This document shows, in pieces, positions 1 through 10,213 of a stretch of 64,000 bases of DNA. The stretch spans positions 2,232,001 to 2,296,000 of the forward strand of contig NZ_CP038462.1 of the NCBI RefSeq assembly GCF_004777465.1. The letters run 5' to 3'. A program made the translations under genes and the position numbers. Origin of the DNA: Nocardioides daphniae. GTDB taxonomy: Bacteria > Actinomycetota > Actinomycetes > Propionibacteriales > Nocardioidaceae. Within the stretch, counting starts at the first letter, position 1. The number at the start of each line of letters is the position of its first letter. The notes under the pieces are model-generated. The model saw only the letters and a list, made by a program, of their open reading frames with translations. It was not told the DNA's origin and did not search any database.

Positions 1-746
1 GAGCGCGACCAGCTCGTCCGTGGCACCCACGCCGAGCGGCTGGCCACCGTCAACCTGCTGCTCGAGGGGGCCCCACCCCCCGTGCCGTCGCCGAGCAGCG
101 GCTCGGTCATGCGCTGACCGGGCCGCAGACCGCCGCGGTGATCTGGTGCGACGAGCCGCTCGACTCGGCCGAGCCGTTGGAGCAGGCTGCCGACGCGCTG
201 GTCCGTGCCGTCGGCGCCGCTCGCCGACTCTCGGTGGTGATCAGCGCCAGCTCGGTCTGGGTGTGGTTGCCCGGCGACGCGTCGGGCTTCACCGAGGAGG
301 ACCTGGCGCGGGTCGCGCCGACGACGTCGGCCCGGATCTCCCTGGGGCGTCCGGGGCACGACCTGGCCGGCTTCCGGCGCAGCCACCTCGACGCCGTGGC
401 GACCCAGCGCCTGCTCATGCGCCTGGCCTCGCCCAGCCGCGTCGCCCACTACCAGGAGGTGCAGATGGCGGCGCTGCTCACCCACGACCTGGCCGCCGCG
501 GAGGAGTTCGTGCACGAGACCCTCGGCGACCTCGCCACCGCCGACGAGGAGGTGCGGCGTACGGTCGCCGCCTTCGTCCGCGAGCAGTTCAACACCTCCC
601 GCACCGCGGAGCGGCTCTTCACCCACCGCAACACCGTCATCCGTCGGCTGGCCCGCGCCGACGACCTGCTGCCCCGCCCGCTGGCGAGCCACGCCGTGGC
701 CGTGGCCGCCGCCCTCGACATCGTGCGGCTGCGGGGTGGGCTGTGA
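1..746 (+). CDS. PucR-type transcriptional regulator, C-terminal part
   Basis: The gene enters from the left edge, so its N-terminus is missing. About 248 residues remain. The last 70 form the helix-turn-helix typical of PucR/CdaR regulators, with a segment around FNTSRTAERLFTHRNTVIRR, which binds DNA; the middle region is the GGDEF-like linker seen in this family. The reading frame changes at about 64-76, inside a G5-C4-A-C6 tract: positions 1-63 read in one frame (ERDQLVRGTHAERLATV) and everything after ALTGPQTAAVIW in another. One missing base explains it. The TGA stop overlaps the GTG start of the next gene, so the regulator may control that transporter. The ligand is unknown. Confidence 0.75.
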   Translation, partial: ARPARPWHPRRAAGHRQPAARGGPTPRAVAEQRLGHALTGPQTAAVIWCDEPLDSAEPLEQAADALVRAVGAARRLSVVISASSVWVWLPGDASGFTEEDLARVAPTTSARISLGRPGHDLAGFRRSHLDAVATQRLLMRLASPSRVAHYQEVQMAALLTHDLAAAEEFVHETLGDLATADEEVRRTVAAFVREQFNTSRTAERLFTHRNTVIRRLARADDLLPRPLASHAVAVAAALDIVRLRGGL

Positions 747-1984
747 CCGCCCACCCGACCACCGCGTGGTCGCCCTGGCGCACGGTCACCGCCTTCGGGC
801 TGGTGAGCCTCGGCGCCGACATGGCCTACGAGGGGATGCGCTCGGTCAGCGGCCCCTACCTCGCCTCGCTCGGCGCGACCGCGCTCGTGGTCGGCCTCGT
901 CACCGGGGCCGGCGAGGCGATCGCCCTGGTCCTGCGCCTCTTCTCCGGCCGTTGGGCGGACCGGTGGGGCCGGCACTGGACCCTCACCACCCTGGGCTAC
1001 GCCATGACGGCGGTCTGCGTGCCGATGCTGGCGCTCGCGCCGCTGCTCGGCGGTGCCGGGCTCACCGTGGCGGCCGTGCTGATCCTGCTGGAGCGCACCG
1101 GCAAGGCCGTACGCAGCCCCTCGAAGTCCGTCCTGCTCGCCGACGCCGCGGCCGGCGTGGGCCGCGGCAAGGGGTTCGCGGTGCACAAGGCGCTCGACCA
1201 GGTCGGTGCCTTCGCGGGGCCGCTGGTGGTCGCCGCCGCGATCGCCGCCTTCTCGTCGACTGCGCTGGGGCTGGCCGTGCTGGCCGTGCCGGGTGCGCTG
1301 GCGATGCTGGTGCTGGCCGCGGTCGCGCGGCACACCGCCCACGACGCGGTGGGGCAGGCAGCCCGGCCTGTCTCGGCGCCCCCTTCCTCGGCGCCCACTG
1401 CCCCGTCGCCCGCCGACTCCCCGAAGCGCCTTCCCCGCGACTTCTGGCTGCTCGCCGCGGCGGTGGCCGCGAGCACGGCCGGGTTGATGACCTACGGCGT
1501 GATCGGCTTCCACCTGGTCGAGGCCGACCTGGTCGGCGACGCCGGGGTGCCGGTCGTCTACGCCGGTGCGATGGCGGTCGCCGCGTTGGGTGCACTGGCC
1601 AGCGGGTGGGCGTACGACCGGTGGCACACGCGGGTGCTGCACGTCCTGGCACCGCTGGCGGCGGTCGTGCCGCCGTTGGTCTTCACCGACTCGCTCGCCC
1701 TGGCCCTGGTCGGCGTCACCGCCTGGGGGTTGGCCTCCGGCATCCAGGACTCCTCGGTCAAGGCCGCCGTCGCCGACCTGGTCCCCCGGGCCCGGCTCGG
1801 CGGCGCCTACGGCTCCTTCGCAGCCGTCCAGGGGGTCGCTGCCCTGGTCGGGGGCGGCGCCGCCGGGGCGCTGTACGCCGACCACCTCACCACGCTCGTC
1901 GTCGGCGTGGTGCTCCTCCAGGTCTTCGCCGCAGCAGCACTGTTCCGGGTGCTGGGGGCAGCACCCGACCCGCGGGCCGGCTGA
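743..1984 (+). CDS. MFS transporter
   Basis: A 413-residue inner-membrane protein with about twelve hydrophobic segments in two halves, split by a proline/serine-rich cytoplasmic loop near residues 210-230. The SGRWADRWGRHW stretch after the second helix is the loop 2-3 signature of the major facilitator superfamily. The GTG start overlaps the stop of the PucR-type regulator (GTGA), so the two are probably translated together. The substrate cannot be read from sequence; drug efflux or small-metabolite export is most usual for such pairs. It converges on the jetC stop with no spacer. Confidence 0.8.
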   Translation: MTAHPTTAWSPWRTVTAFGLVSLGADMAYEGMRSVSGPYLASLGATALVVGLVTGAGEAIALVLRLFSGRWADRWGRHWTLTTLGYAMTAVCVPMLALAPLLGGAGLTVAAVLILLERTGKAVRSPSKSVLLADAAAGVGRGKGFAVHKALDQVGAFAGPLVVAAAIAAFSSTALGLAVLAVPGALAMLVLAAVARHTAHDAVGQAARPVSAPPSSAPTAPSPADSPKRLPRDFWLLAAAVAASTAGLMTYGVIGFHLVEADLVGDAGVPVVYAGAMAVAALGALASGWAYDRWHTRVLHVLAPLAAVVPPLVFTDSLALALVGVTAWGLASGIQDSSVKAAVADLVPRARLGGAYGSFAAVQGVAALVGGGAAGALYADHLTTLVVGVVLLQVFAAAALFRVLGAAPDPRAG

Positions 1985-4900
1985 TCAGAGCCCGCGCTCA
2001 ACCGCCCGGGTCGGGTCGGTGATCGGGGTGATCCACGACTGGTGGGTCTGCGCGTTCTTGGTGATCGCGAGCAGGTCGTCCATGTGCGGCTCCAGGCCGG
2101 TCACCTTGTCGAGCGGGACACCGATGATCAGCTGGAAGCCGAGCCCCTTCCACGCCTGCACGGCTCGTCCGGCGAACTCGGAGTCCGCCTTCACGAAGCC
2201 CTCGTCGAGGAAGACCGGCGCGAAGCGCGGCCGCGAGCGCATCTCGTCGCCGAGGCGGAAGCGCAGCGCCGAGCCGACGATGAAGGCGACCAGCTCCTGG
2301 CTCTCGCCACCGCTCTTCTCCCCCAGCGTCCGGTAGGTCGCCCGGAGCTCCCCGGTGGCGTGGTCGTAGCGCTCGGCGCTGATCTCCACGTGACGGCGCA
2401 CGTCGAGCAGGCGGTCGCGGTCGGAGGTGCCCTCGGCGGTGTCGCTGGGTCGGCGCAGCTGCTTCATGAAGCGGCTCAGGTCGTTGAAGCGTTTCTCCAG
2501 GTCGACCTCGTCGAGCTCGGCGGTGCCGCCGCCGGCGAGCGTACGCAGGTCGCGCATGAAGGCCTGGACGTGTGCGGGCGCCAGACGACGCAGGCGGATC
2601 CGCAGGCGGTCGCCCTCAGCCCCGAACTCCAGGCGGCGCAGGATCGCGTTGATCGGCTCGAGACGGTCCTCGATCTCCTCGATCGAGCTGGCCATCGCGC
2701 CGACGAGCGGCACCAGGTCCTGGCCGCTCCACTCGGTGAGCCGGCGGCGCCACTCCGAGCGTCGGCCGGCCAGGCCGGTCCCCTTGATCTCGTCGAGGAT
2801 CCGGGCGTAGTCGGCGTAGGAGTCGGCCGTCGCCCCGAGGTTGGGCGAGTCCCACTGCAGCTTGTACATCCGGAAGATCGCGGCCAGCTCCTCGTCGACC
2901 CGGCGGCCCTCCGCCTCGGCCTCACCGACGGCGTTGCGCAGCCGCTCGGAGAGGCGCTGGGAGTGCTCGGCGAACCGGTCGAGGTCGTGCGGGTCGGCGG
3001 GCGCGACAGCCGCCGCGAACTCGGCGGTGAGCGCGGCGTCCTGGGCCTCGTCGAGGGCCGCCCGGCCGCTGCGCTCGAGCGCCTCGAGGCGGTCCTTGAC
3101 CATGTCCTCGGAGTCGACGAACTCTGCGTGGGCGCGGCCCAGCTCCTTCTGCCGGCGCTCGAGGTCGTAGCGCTCCTTGCGGGTCGACTCGAGCTGGGCC
3201 TGGAGCTGCTCGATCTGGTCCTGCAGCACCTGCAGCTCGTCGTCGGAGCTCAGGATCTCGTCGCGGCGACGCTCCAGCTCGGCGATGCGGCGCTCGCTGC
3301 CGGTCACGTCGAGGTCGTCGTAGCGTGCGGCGGCGATCGCCTCGTACGCGGTGCGGCGCAGCTCCAGGACGCTGGTGCGGCGGTCGAGCTCGGCGACCTC
3401 CTCGTCGATCTCGACGAGCTGGGCCTCCAGGGCCTCCAGCTCCTCGTCGATGTCGGCGAGGGCGTCGTCGTTGGAGAAGCCGATGACGCTGCGCAGGTCG
3501 TTGAGGCCGTGCGCGCCGCGGCGCCCCTGGCGGGTCTGGCCGGCGAGCGTCACCCGCAGGCCCTCGCCGCTCAGCCCCTCGGGGCCCTCGACGCACAGGG
3601 CGTTGCGCGACGGGTCGGAGACGTGCTGCTGGACCCAGCCGGAGAAGGGCGACTCCTTGAAGACGAGCTTGCCCGCGACGTAGTCGGGGTCCTCCGGGTC
3701 GGTGTCGGGCAGGTGGGTCTCCGCGCCCTCGAAGGTGATCCGGCCCCGCAGCTCGAGGCCGTCGATCGCGCTGGAGAAGTCGTCGAGCTTCTCGATCGGC
3801 ACGAGCATCATCCGCGCCGACGAGCCGAGCACGGTCTCCACGGCGAGGCGCCAGCGGGACTCGTCCGGGGCGACGTCGAGCAGCTCGGCGACGAACGGAA
3901 GCTCCTCGACCGAGAGGCCGCTGGCACGGGCCACCTCGGCGCGCAGCTCGTGCATCCGCACCGGCATGCGGCCGGCGCGGCTCTCCATCGATCCGCGCTC
4001 ACGACGCAGCTCGCCCTGCCGCACGTTGATCGGGTAGCGGCGGTCGCGGGCGGCGTCACGGGCAGCCTTGAGCTCCGCGTGGTCGCCCTCCCAGCCCTCC
4101 AGCCAGGCACGCGCCCGCGACTGGAGCTCGGCGAAGTCACCGGCGGAGTCGAGCGCCGGCCCGACCTCGACGCCCTCGACCGTGAGGTCGGCGCCGGCGT
4201 CCTGGGCCTCGGTCACCTGGACCAGCGGCAGCAGGCGGGACTGCAGCGTGGCACGACGACCGAGTCGGTCCTGGCGCACCACCGCCTCCTGCTCGAGGGC
4301 CAGCGCCAGCGACTGGAGCGTCGAGCCGCCGGCCGCGCGATGGGCCTCCTTCGCGGCCTCGAGGTCGCCGACCAGCGCGGCCTCGGCGGAGGTCGCGGCG
4401 GCGTACGCATCGGTGGTGGTCCGCCGGGCGTCGCGGTTCTCCGCGATCGCCTTCTCCAGCAGCCGCAGGTGGGTGCGCAGCAGCCACGTCCTCAGCGGGG
4501 TGTCGCCGCCCAGGGTGACGCCGAAGGCGTCGAGCTCGGTGAGCCGGCGGGCGGCAGCGACCTTGCGCTCGTGCAGCGCGGTGATCGGCTCGAGGAGGTC
4601 CAGCTTGGCCTCCTCGGTGCGCATCGCGGCGTACGAGGCGTCGAGGTCGTCGAAGTGCGAGATCGCGCGGTCGGCGGCGGCGTAGGTCGCGGGCCGCTCG
4701 AGCACCATCTCCTTGTAGAGCTCGTCGACGCTGCGCACCTGGTTGCCGGCCTGGATGCGCGCCAGAAGCCGCAGCGCCTTCGCGCCGTCGCTGTTGGCGC
4801 CGATGCCGAGGCGGGCGTGGAGGACGGCGGCGAACTCCGCGTAGGTCCGGTGCACCCTCACGCCCGGGTAGAGCTTCTTGAGGGTGTTGGCGTGGAAGCG

Positions 4901-5469
4901 GTCCGGCACGGCGGCCTCGAGCGTCTCCAGCCCGAGCGCCTCCTCGTGGGTGACGAGCTGCATCTGCACGTCGCTGGAGCGGGTCGCGCGCCGCGGCACG
5001 TAGTAGGTGCGCAGCGCGGTGAAGCGTCCGCCCTGGTCGTTGACGAAGGTCATCGCCACCGCGCCCCAGGTGTCGGAGCCACGGCCGCGCAGCAGCTTCT
5101 CCACAGGGCGCCCGGTCTTCGGGTCGTCGACCACGTCGACCGCACCCCGGAGGTAGGAGAGCAGGTTGCGCGCTGGCCGACGCTGCGGGCGCGACCGGAG
5201 ACGGCGTCGTTGGAGGCGCCGTTGAACTTGGTGTCCGACGGCATCATCAGCGCCGTGTAGGCGTCGAGGATCGTGCTCTTGCCGACGCCGGAGGCGCCGG
5301 AGATCATCGTCGTGTCGCCACGCAGGGGGACGCTGGTCAGACCGCTGAAGCCGCCCCAGTTGACCAGCTGCAGCAGCGCCGCACGCCACTGCATGGTGTC
5401 GTCGCTCGGGGTGGTGACGACGGAGGCGTCGAAGAGCCCGTCGGTGCCTGCGACCACGTCGCTGCTCAT
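1985..5469 (-). CDS. jetC: SMC-like ATPase JetC/MksB (COG4913)
   Basis: About 1161 residues once one break is repaired. The head has a Walker A motif, GASGVGKST, near residue 60. Two long charged heptad-like coiled-coil regions surround a central hinge. The C-terminal head carries the signature motif KSGGESQ and a Walker B motif in FAPVFLDEG. This is the SMC/MukB-like subunit of Wadjet and MksBEF systems, which extrude DNA loops; in Wadjet they act on small circular plasmids. It is the last gene of a jetA-jetB-jetC operon and overlaps jetB by ATGA. At about 5168-5176 the frame shifts (GQR, then NLLSYLRGAVD); one missing base near GCGCGC restores it. No jetD follows. Confidence 0.88.
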
Positions 5470-6302
5470 GCCCAGTCCTCCTCGTCGTCGATGCCCGCGT
5501 CGTCGCGGTCGTCGCCCTCGGTCGCTGCGTCTCCGAAGAGGTCCTCCACGCGGGCCGGGCGTTCCTCGACCGAGTTGGCCCGGCGCAGCGCGTCGAGCAG
5601 CTCGGTGAGCAGCTCCAGCGGCAGCAGGGGCTCGACGGCCTCGCTGATCTCGTAGCGGTCGTCGCCGGCGGCGCCGATCAGCAGCCCCGACTTCACGATG
5701 CTCAGCACTGCGTTGCGGGCGCGCTTCTCGTCACCCGACTCGTCGGTGGCGTGCAGCGGGCGGAAGGAGGCGACGTGCTCGACGATGTCCTCGCGGTCGA
5801 TGAAGACCCGCGCCTCGCCGCTCGCGTAGCCGGCTCGGAGCCGGTCGCGCAGGTGCACGAGCACCAGCGTCTCCTCACGCGACCACGGCACGTCGTGCAG
5901 CAGGGTCGGGAAGCGGCCGCCGGTCTCGGAGGAGGCCTGGCGCTTCCACGCCACCTCCCGCTCGCGGTCGACCAGCAGGTCGAGGAAGAGGTCGTTGAGG
6001 CGCGAGCGCAGCAGTTGCTCGTCCTCCACCAGCACCTCCCATTCGCGCGGGTGGGTGCGCGCGCTGATGAAGCGCGACTTCAGCAGGGTGACCAGCGTGC
6101 GGCGCCGGGTGAACTCCAGCGTGCCCTCGTCGCCCTCGAAGAGCGAGACGGAGGCGGAGTCCTCGAGGGCGTCGTACGCGGCGTCGTCGCGGTCGTCGTA
6201 CGCCGCGTCGTCGGGGTCGCTCACGGGCTCGGCCACGGAGTCGCGGGCCCTGTCAGTCGCAGGGTCGAGGCCCTGCTCGAGGTCCTGCTCGAGGTCGCTC
6301 AT
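5466..6302 (-). CDS. jetB: DUF4194 protein JetB/MksE
   Basis: A 278-residue protein of the DUF4194 family, the kleisin-binding winged-helix (KITE-like) subunit of Wadjet/MksBEF complexes. The first 50 residues are acidic and repetitive (DDAAYDDRDDAAYD), and the last 30 are acidic too. The core from about residue 65 has the family helices (RRTLVTLLKSRFISA) and ends in ELLTELLDALRR. It overlaps its upstream neighbour (jetA) and downstream neighbour (jetC) by ATGA, so the three subunits are translationally coupled, as in known operons of this type. Both the acidic head and tail look like linkers and need not be conserved. Confidence 0.85.
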   Translation of the reverse strand: MSDLEQDLEQGLDPATDRARDSVAEPVSDPDDAAYDDRDDAAYDALEDSASVSLFEGDEGTLEFTRRRTLVTLLKSRFISARTHPREWEVLVEDEQLLRSRLNDLFLDLLVDREREVAWKRQASSETGGRFPTLLHDVPWSREETLVLVHLRDRLRAGYASGEARVFIDREDIVEHVASFRPLHATDESGDEKRARNAVLSIVKSGLLIGAAGDDRYEISEAVEPLLPLELLTELLDALRRANSVEERPARVEDLFGDAATEGDDRDDAGIDDEEDWA

Positions 6303-7789
6303 GCGGGGCTCTCGCTCTCGTCGAGGTCGGGGTCGGGCAGGGGCAGTCGCGGCACCGTGAAGGTGCGCCCCGTCCCGTCGTTGCGCAGTGCGGCGTAGGT
6401 CTCGGTCTCGTCGGTGACCGCCCAGCCGCGGTCGGCCGCGAGGTGCAGCAGGCCGAAGATCTCGACCGGTCGCCGCAGCGACGGCTCGAGGCTGTCGAAG
6501 AAGTCGCCCAGCGAGGCCGCCGGGGAGAGACCGGCCAGGGCCTCGTCGAGGCGCTGCCGCAGGGTCCCCAGCTGGGGGCCACCCTGGGCCATCAGTGCGG
6601 AGAGCGACACGGTCGGCGCGTCGGGCACCGGGTCACGCTCGATGCGCTCGGGCAGCACGTCGTCGGCCGGGTCGTAGAACTTCTCGCGCAGGTGGTCGAT
6701 CGAGGTGCGCTGCGGCAGCATCGGCACGTCGTGGGTGGCACGCGGGCCGGTGTTCGCCATCCACGTGGTCATCTCGGCCTCGACCTGGCGCAGCGTCTGC
6801 TCGAGCTCACGGTCGCGTGCCGCGTCGTGGGAGACGATGTACTCCTTGAGGGTCGCGGTGACCCGCGAGCGCTGGGTGAGCACTCGGTCGAGCCCGTCGC
6901 GCACCAGCTTCACGGTGCCGCGCAGCTCGGCGCGGTCGACGTCGCCGAGGATCCGGTCGGAGAGCGGGTGGTCGAGCAACGCCCCGAGGTCGTCGCGCAG
7001 CTGGGCCACGAGGGCGTCGTCGCGCAGCAGAGCGAAGGCTCCCTCGAAGGCGCGGCCCTCGTGGGTGGCGGTCATCAGCGCGTCGGCCCGCTCCAGGTAG
7101 GCGTCGATCACCTCGCCGGCCGGGCGGTCCTCGGCGCGGAAGGCGGCCAGGATCTCGGTCCTGATCTGGGCGAAGCGCTCCTCGACGCGGGCGAAGTCGC
7201 TGGGCAGAGCAGAGATCAGCGAGAGGAGCTCGGTGAAGCCCTCACTCATCCAGTCCTCGGTCGCCGAGACCATCTCGGCGCCGTCGACGAGGCGGTCGCG
7301 CTCAGCCTGGAGCCGGGCGATCTCCTCGTTGAGGATGGTGACGCGGGTGGTGCGGTCGGGGTTGGCCTCGGAGTTGAAGCGGCGCACCGTGCCCAGGATC
7401 GTGGTGATCCGGTGCTCGCTGAGCGTGGCCCGGTCACGGGTGAGGTTCTTGACCAGCTCGAGGGCCTGCTGCGCGTGGGAGGTGAGGGTGTAGACCTCGT
7501 TGCCGCGCTCGTCGAGCGAGCGGACCAGCCACTGACCGCGCATCCACTTCTGGCACAGGTCGCGGCCGCTGCCGGTCGGCACCTCGGTCTCCCCCGCCAG
7601 CGCCAGTGCAGCGAGGTGCTCCTCGACCTGGGTGTGCAGACGGGCGGTCGGGATCGGGCGGTTGTCGCGGCCGAAGGCCGAGCGGAAGAGGGTGATGACG
7701 ACGGGCGCCTGGCGCTGGTGCAGCAGCGTCAGCGTCGGCTGGTCGAAGGCACCGTTGACCCTCGCCAACTCCCCGGCGATCTCACTCAT
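6299..7789 (-). CDS. jetA: DUF3375 protein JetA/MksF
   Basis: A 496-residue DUF3375 protein, the kleisin-like subunit of Wadjet/MksBEF condensins that bridges the SMC heads. The N-terminus (MSEIAGELARVNGAFDQPTL) and the following winged-helix region with PVVITLFRSAFGRDNR are typical of the family. A helical central part (residues 150-350) follows, and a C-terminal winged helix begins around SLEPSLRRPVEIFGLLHLA. I chose the ATG at 7789 because the conserved N-terminus starts there; AGGAGG lies 12 bases upstream and GGAAG lies nearer. It is the first gene of the operon, which probably starts from a promoter in 7790-7942. Confidence 0.85.
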   Translation of the reverse strand: MSEIAGELARVNGAFDQPTLTLLHQRQAPVVITLFRSAFGRDNRPIPTARLHTQVEEHLAALALAGETEVPTGSGRDLCQKWMRGQWLVRSLDERGNEVYTLTSHAQQALELVKNLTRDRATLSEHRITTILGTVRRFNSEANPDRTTRVTILNEEIARLQAERDRLVDGAEMVSATEDWMSEGFTELLSLISALPSDFARVEERFAQIRTEILAAFRAEDRPAGEVIDAYLERADALMTATHEGRAFEGAFALLRDDALVAQLRDDLGALLDHPLSDRILGDVDRAELRGTVKLVRDGLDRVLTQRSRVTATLKEYIVSHDAARDRELEQTLRQVEAEMTTWMANTGPRATHDVPMLPQRTSIDHLREKFYDPADDVLPERIERDPVPDAPTVSLSALMAQGGPQLGTLRQRLDEALAGLSPAASLGDFFDSLEPSLRRPVEIFGLLHLAADRGWAVTDETETYAALRNDGTGRTFTVPRLPLPDPDLDESESPA

Positions 7790-7942
7790 CTGCTTCCGTT
7801 GCCTCCTGACCCGTGGCCCACCTCGACCGACGCGCCGGGGCAAGCATCCCAGAGGCGGGCCCGCAACGCCGAAAAAGCGGTGACGTCCCGCATTCTGCCG
7901 CGTGCCGCCGGGGGCCGTCCGCGGCCATCCACAGGCCCTGGG

Positions 7943-9109
7943 TCAGGCGGCGACGCCGACGCGCCGCACCACGAGGGCGTGCACCACCAGTCCCACCACC
8001 AGCGACCAGAAGGCAGCCCCCAGGCCCAGCACCACGACCCCGCTGGCGGCGACCACGAAGGTGAGCACGGCCGGCAGCCGTGAAGCCTCCTGCGCCAGGG
8101 CCCCCTGGAGCGCCGAGGCGAGCGTGCCGAGCAGCGCCAGACCCGCCACGGCCGCGACCACCGTGGCCGGACCGAGCGCGACGAGCGTCGCCAGCGCGGT
8201 CGAGGCGCCGGCCAGCACGACGTACGTCCACCCCGCGGCCCGCGCTGCTCGCCAGCGTTGCGCAGGGTCGGGGCCGGCCTCCTCGCTCGCGACCAGGGCG
8301 GCAGTGATCGCCGCCAGGTTGACGGCGTGGCCGCCAGCGGCGGCGCCCAGCGCGGTGAGGGCACCGGTGGTCAGCATCGAGTCCCGCCACGGCGCCCGGT
8401 AGCCGTGCGCCGCGAGCACGGCGACGCCGGGGACGTTCTGCGAGGCCATCGTGACGACGTACAACGGGACGGCCAGCGAGACCACCGCTCCCCAGGTCAG
8501 GCTCGGGACGACGAGGTCGACCTGCGGCGCCACCGGTCCGCTCCAGCCGCCGGACCGGGCCACCTCCGCCCCCATCACGGCCAGCGCGACCATGAAGGCG
8601 AGCGGGGCAGCCAGCCTCGGCCGGAGCGCCGTGCCCAGCAGCCACACCACGACGACGGGCGCGACCAGCAGCGGCGTCTCGGCCAGGCCCCGCACCGGCC
8701 CCAGGCAGAGCTCGAAGAGCACACCGGCCAGCATCGCCTGCGCCACGGGGACCGGGATCGCCGCCATCAGGTCACCGAGGCGCGGGACCAACCCGGTGAG
8801 CAGGACGAGCAGGCCCGTGACCACGAAGGCCCCGACGGCGGCGGGCCAGCCGCCGGGGACGTCGCCCCCGGTGCTCGCCAGCAGCGCGGCCCCGGGCGTC
8901 GACCAGGCCAGCAGCACCGGCACCCGGTGCCGGCTGCTCAGCCACAGGGTCCCCAGGCCGCTGAAGAGGCAGAGCACGAGGAGGCCGGAGGCGGCCTGCG
9001 AGGGCGTGGCGCCCACGGCGTCGAGTCCGGCCAGGACGACGACGGCGCTGCTGGTGAAGCCGACGACCACGGCCACCGCCCCGGAGGTCCACAGGGCTCG
9101 TCGTTCCAT
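7943..9109 (-). CDS. benE: BenE-family benzoate/aromatic acid transporter
   Basis: A 388-residue membrane protein with about twelve hydrophobic segments, matching the BenE benzoate:H+ symporter family in length. Family-like stretches include VPVLLAWSTPGAALL in the first third and TMASQNVPGVAVLAAHGY in the middle. The ATG at 9109 gives the usual BenE N-terminus directly before the first helix; a longer in-frame start at 9160 is possible. No aromatic-degradation gene is adjacent, so the true substrate could be another aromatic or organic acid. The gene stands alone between jetA and a divergent exonuclease gene. Confidence 0.75.
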   Translation of the reverse strand: MERRALWTSGAVAVVVGFTSSAVVVLAGLDAVGATPSQAASGLLVLCLFSGLGTLWLSSRHRVPVLLAWSTPGAALLASTGGDVPGGWPAAVGAFVVTGLLVLLTGLVPRLGDLMAAIPVPVAQAMLAGVLFELCLGPVRGLAETPLLVAPVVVVWLLGTALRPRLAAPLAFMVALAVMGAEVARSGGWSGPVAPQVDLVVPSLTWGAVVSLAVPLYVVTMASQNVPGVAVLAAHGYRAPWRDSMLTTGALTALGAAAGGHAVNLAAITAALVASEEAGPDPAQRWRAARAAGWTYVVLAGASTALATLVALGPATVVAAVAGLALLGTLASALQGALAQEASRLPAVLTFVVAASGVVVLGLGAAFWSLVVGLVVHALVVRRVGVAA

Positions 9110-9192
9110 GGGGAGCACGCTAGGACACGTCGAGGCCCTGCGTGGCTCGGCTAGCATCACGGCGTGCCCGACGAGACCAGCGACGCCTCGTG

Positions 9193-10195
9193 GTGACGCC
9201 CGCGGACCGTCCTCGCCGGCTCCTGCTCGCCGTCGACGCCCCCTCGCTGCTGCACCGCAACCACCACGCCCGGGCGCACACCCGCCTGATGGACCGGTCG
9301 AACCGCCCTGCCTGGGCGCTGCACGGCATGCTCCGGCAGATCATCGAGGCCATCGACCGGTTCGCGCCCGACGCGGTGATCTTCGGCCTCGACGACCGCG
9401 AGTCGTCGGTGCGGTCGTCCTTCTACCCCGACTACAAGGCCGGTCGCGCGGAGAAGGACAGCGACCTGGTCGACCAACTCGGCCGCGCCGGCGCCCTGCT
9501 CGACGCCCTGGGCCTGGCCACCCTCACTCCCCCGGGCCTGGAGGCCGACGACGTCAACGCGTCCGCCGCCACGTGGGCGGTGCGCAACGACTGGGACTGC
9601 GTCATCATCACCTCCGACCGCGACTCCTTCGCCCACATCAGCGACCACACCCGCGTGCTGCGGCTGATCAACGGCGGCATCCTCAACTCCCCGCTGCTCA
9701 CGCCCCAGCGCCTCAAGCTGATGTATGGCGTCGCGGCCGAGCACTACCTCGAGTTCGCGGCGCTGCGCGGGGACGCCTCCGACAACCTGCCGGGCGTGGC
9801 CGGGATGCGGCGAGAAGACGGCGCCGGTCCTGCTCGAGCTGATGGGGTCGATGGACGCGGTGTGGAGCGACATCGACCACTGCCAGGGGCGGACGTTGCT
9901 GGCGGTGCTGGACGACTGGGCGGCCGAGACCGGCAGCCGGCGGATCGGCCCGACCCTCGTACGACGTCTCAGCGCCCCCGGCGCCCGGGAGCGGTTCGAG
10001 TTCAACATGGCGGTGATGTCCGGCCAGGACGACCTCGACCTCGGGCTGACCCCGGACGTCCCCGGGACGCCCGGGTTGCTGCCGCTCGACGTGGCGCGCG
10101 TCGAGCACGTCGTCGGCCACCTCAACGTGCCGTCGACGACCGACCTGGCGGTCCGCGTGCTCACCGGGGAGCCGGCGTCGCGCCAGGTCGGCTGA
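9193..10195 (+). CDS. Stand-alone 5'-3' exonuclease (FEN/Pol I N-domain type)
   Basis: About 333 residues once one break is repaired. It matches the N-terminal nuclease domain of DNA polymerase I without the polymerase: LLAVDAPSLLHR at the start, YPDYKAGR in the arch region, EADDVNASAA and TSDRDSF for metal binding, then the helix-three-turn-helix LRGDASDNLPGVAG...KTAP. Such enzymes remove flaps or RNA primers. At about 9808-9815 the frame shifts by one extra base (GGGATGCGGCGAG where GGGAT-GGCGAG would be expected), inside the conserved GIGEKTA segment. The start is uncertain between adjacent GTG codons at 9190 and 9193. Confidence 0.75.
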
Positions 10196-10213
10196 AGCCG
10201 CGCCCTCGTCCGG

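Noticed and set aside
2042..5260. Long plus-strand open frame opposite jetC
   Set aside because: Its translation is rich in Val, Leu, Arg and Gly without family motifs and mirrors the codon bias of the minus-strand ATPase gene.
1985..7789. Complete Wadjet (jetABCD) defence system
   Set aside because: Three of four genes are clear, but no jetD-like gene is present on either side; I report it as jetABC only.
8258..9154. Long plus-strand frame opposite benE
   Set aside because: Gly/Arg/Gln-rich shadow of a membrane-protein gene; no start context or motif.
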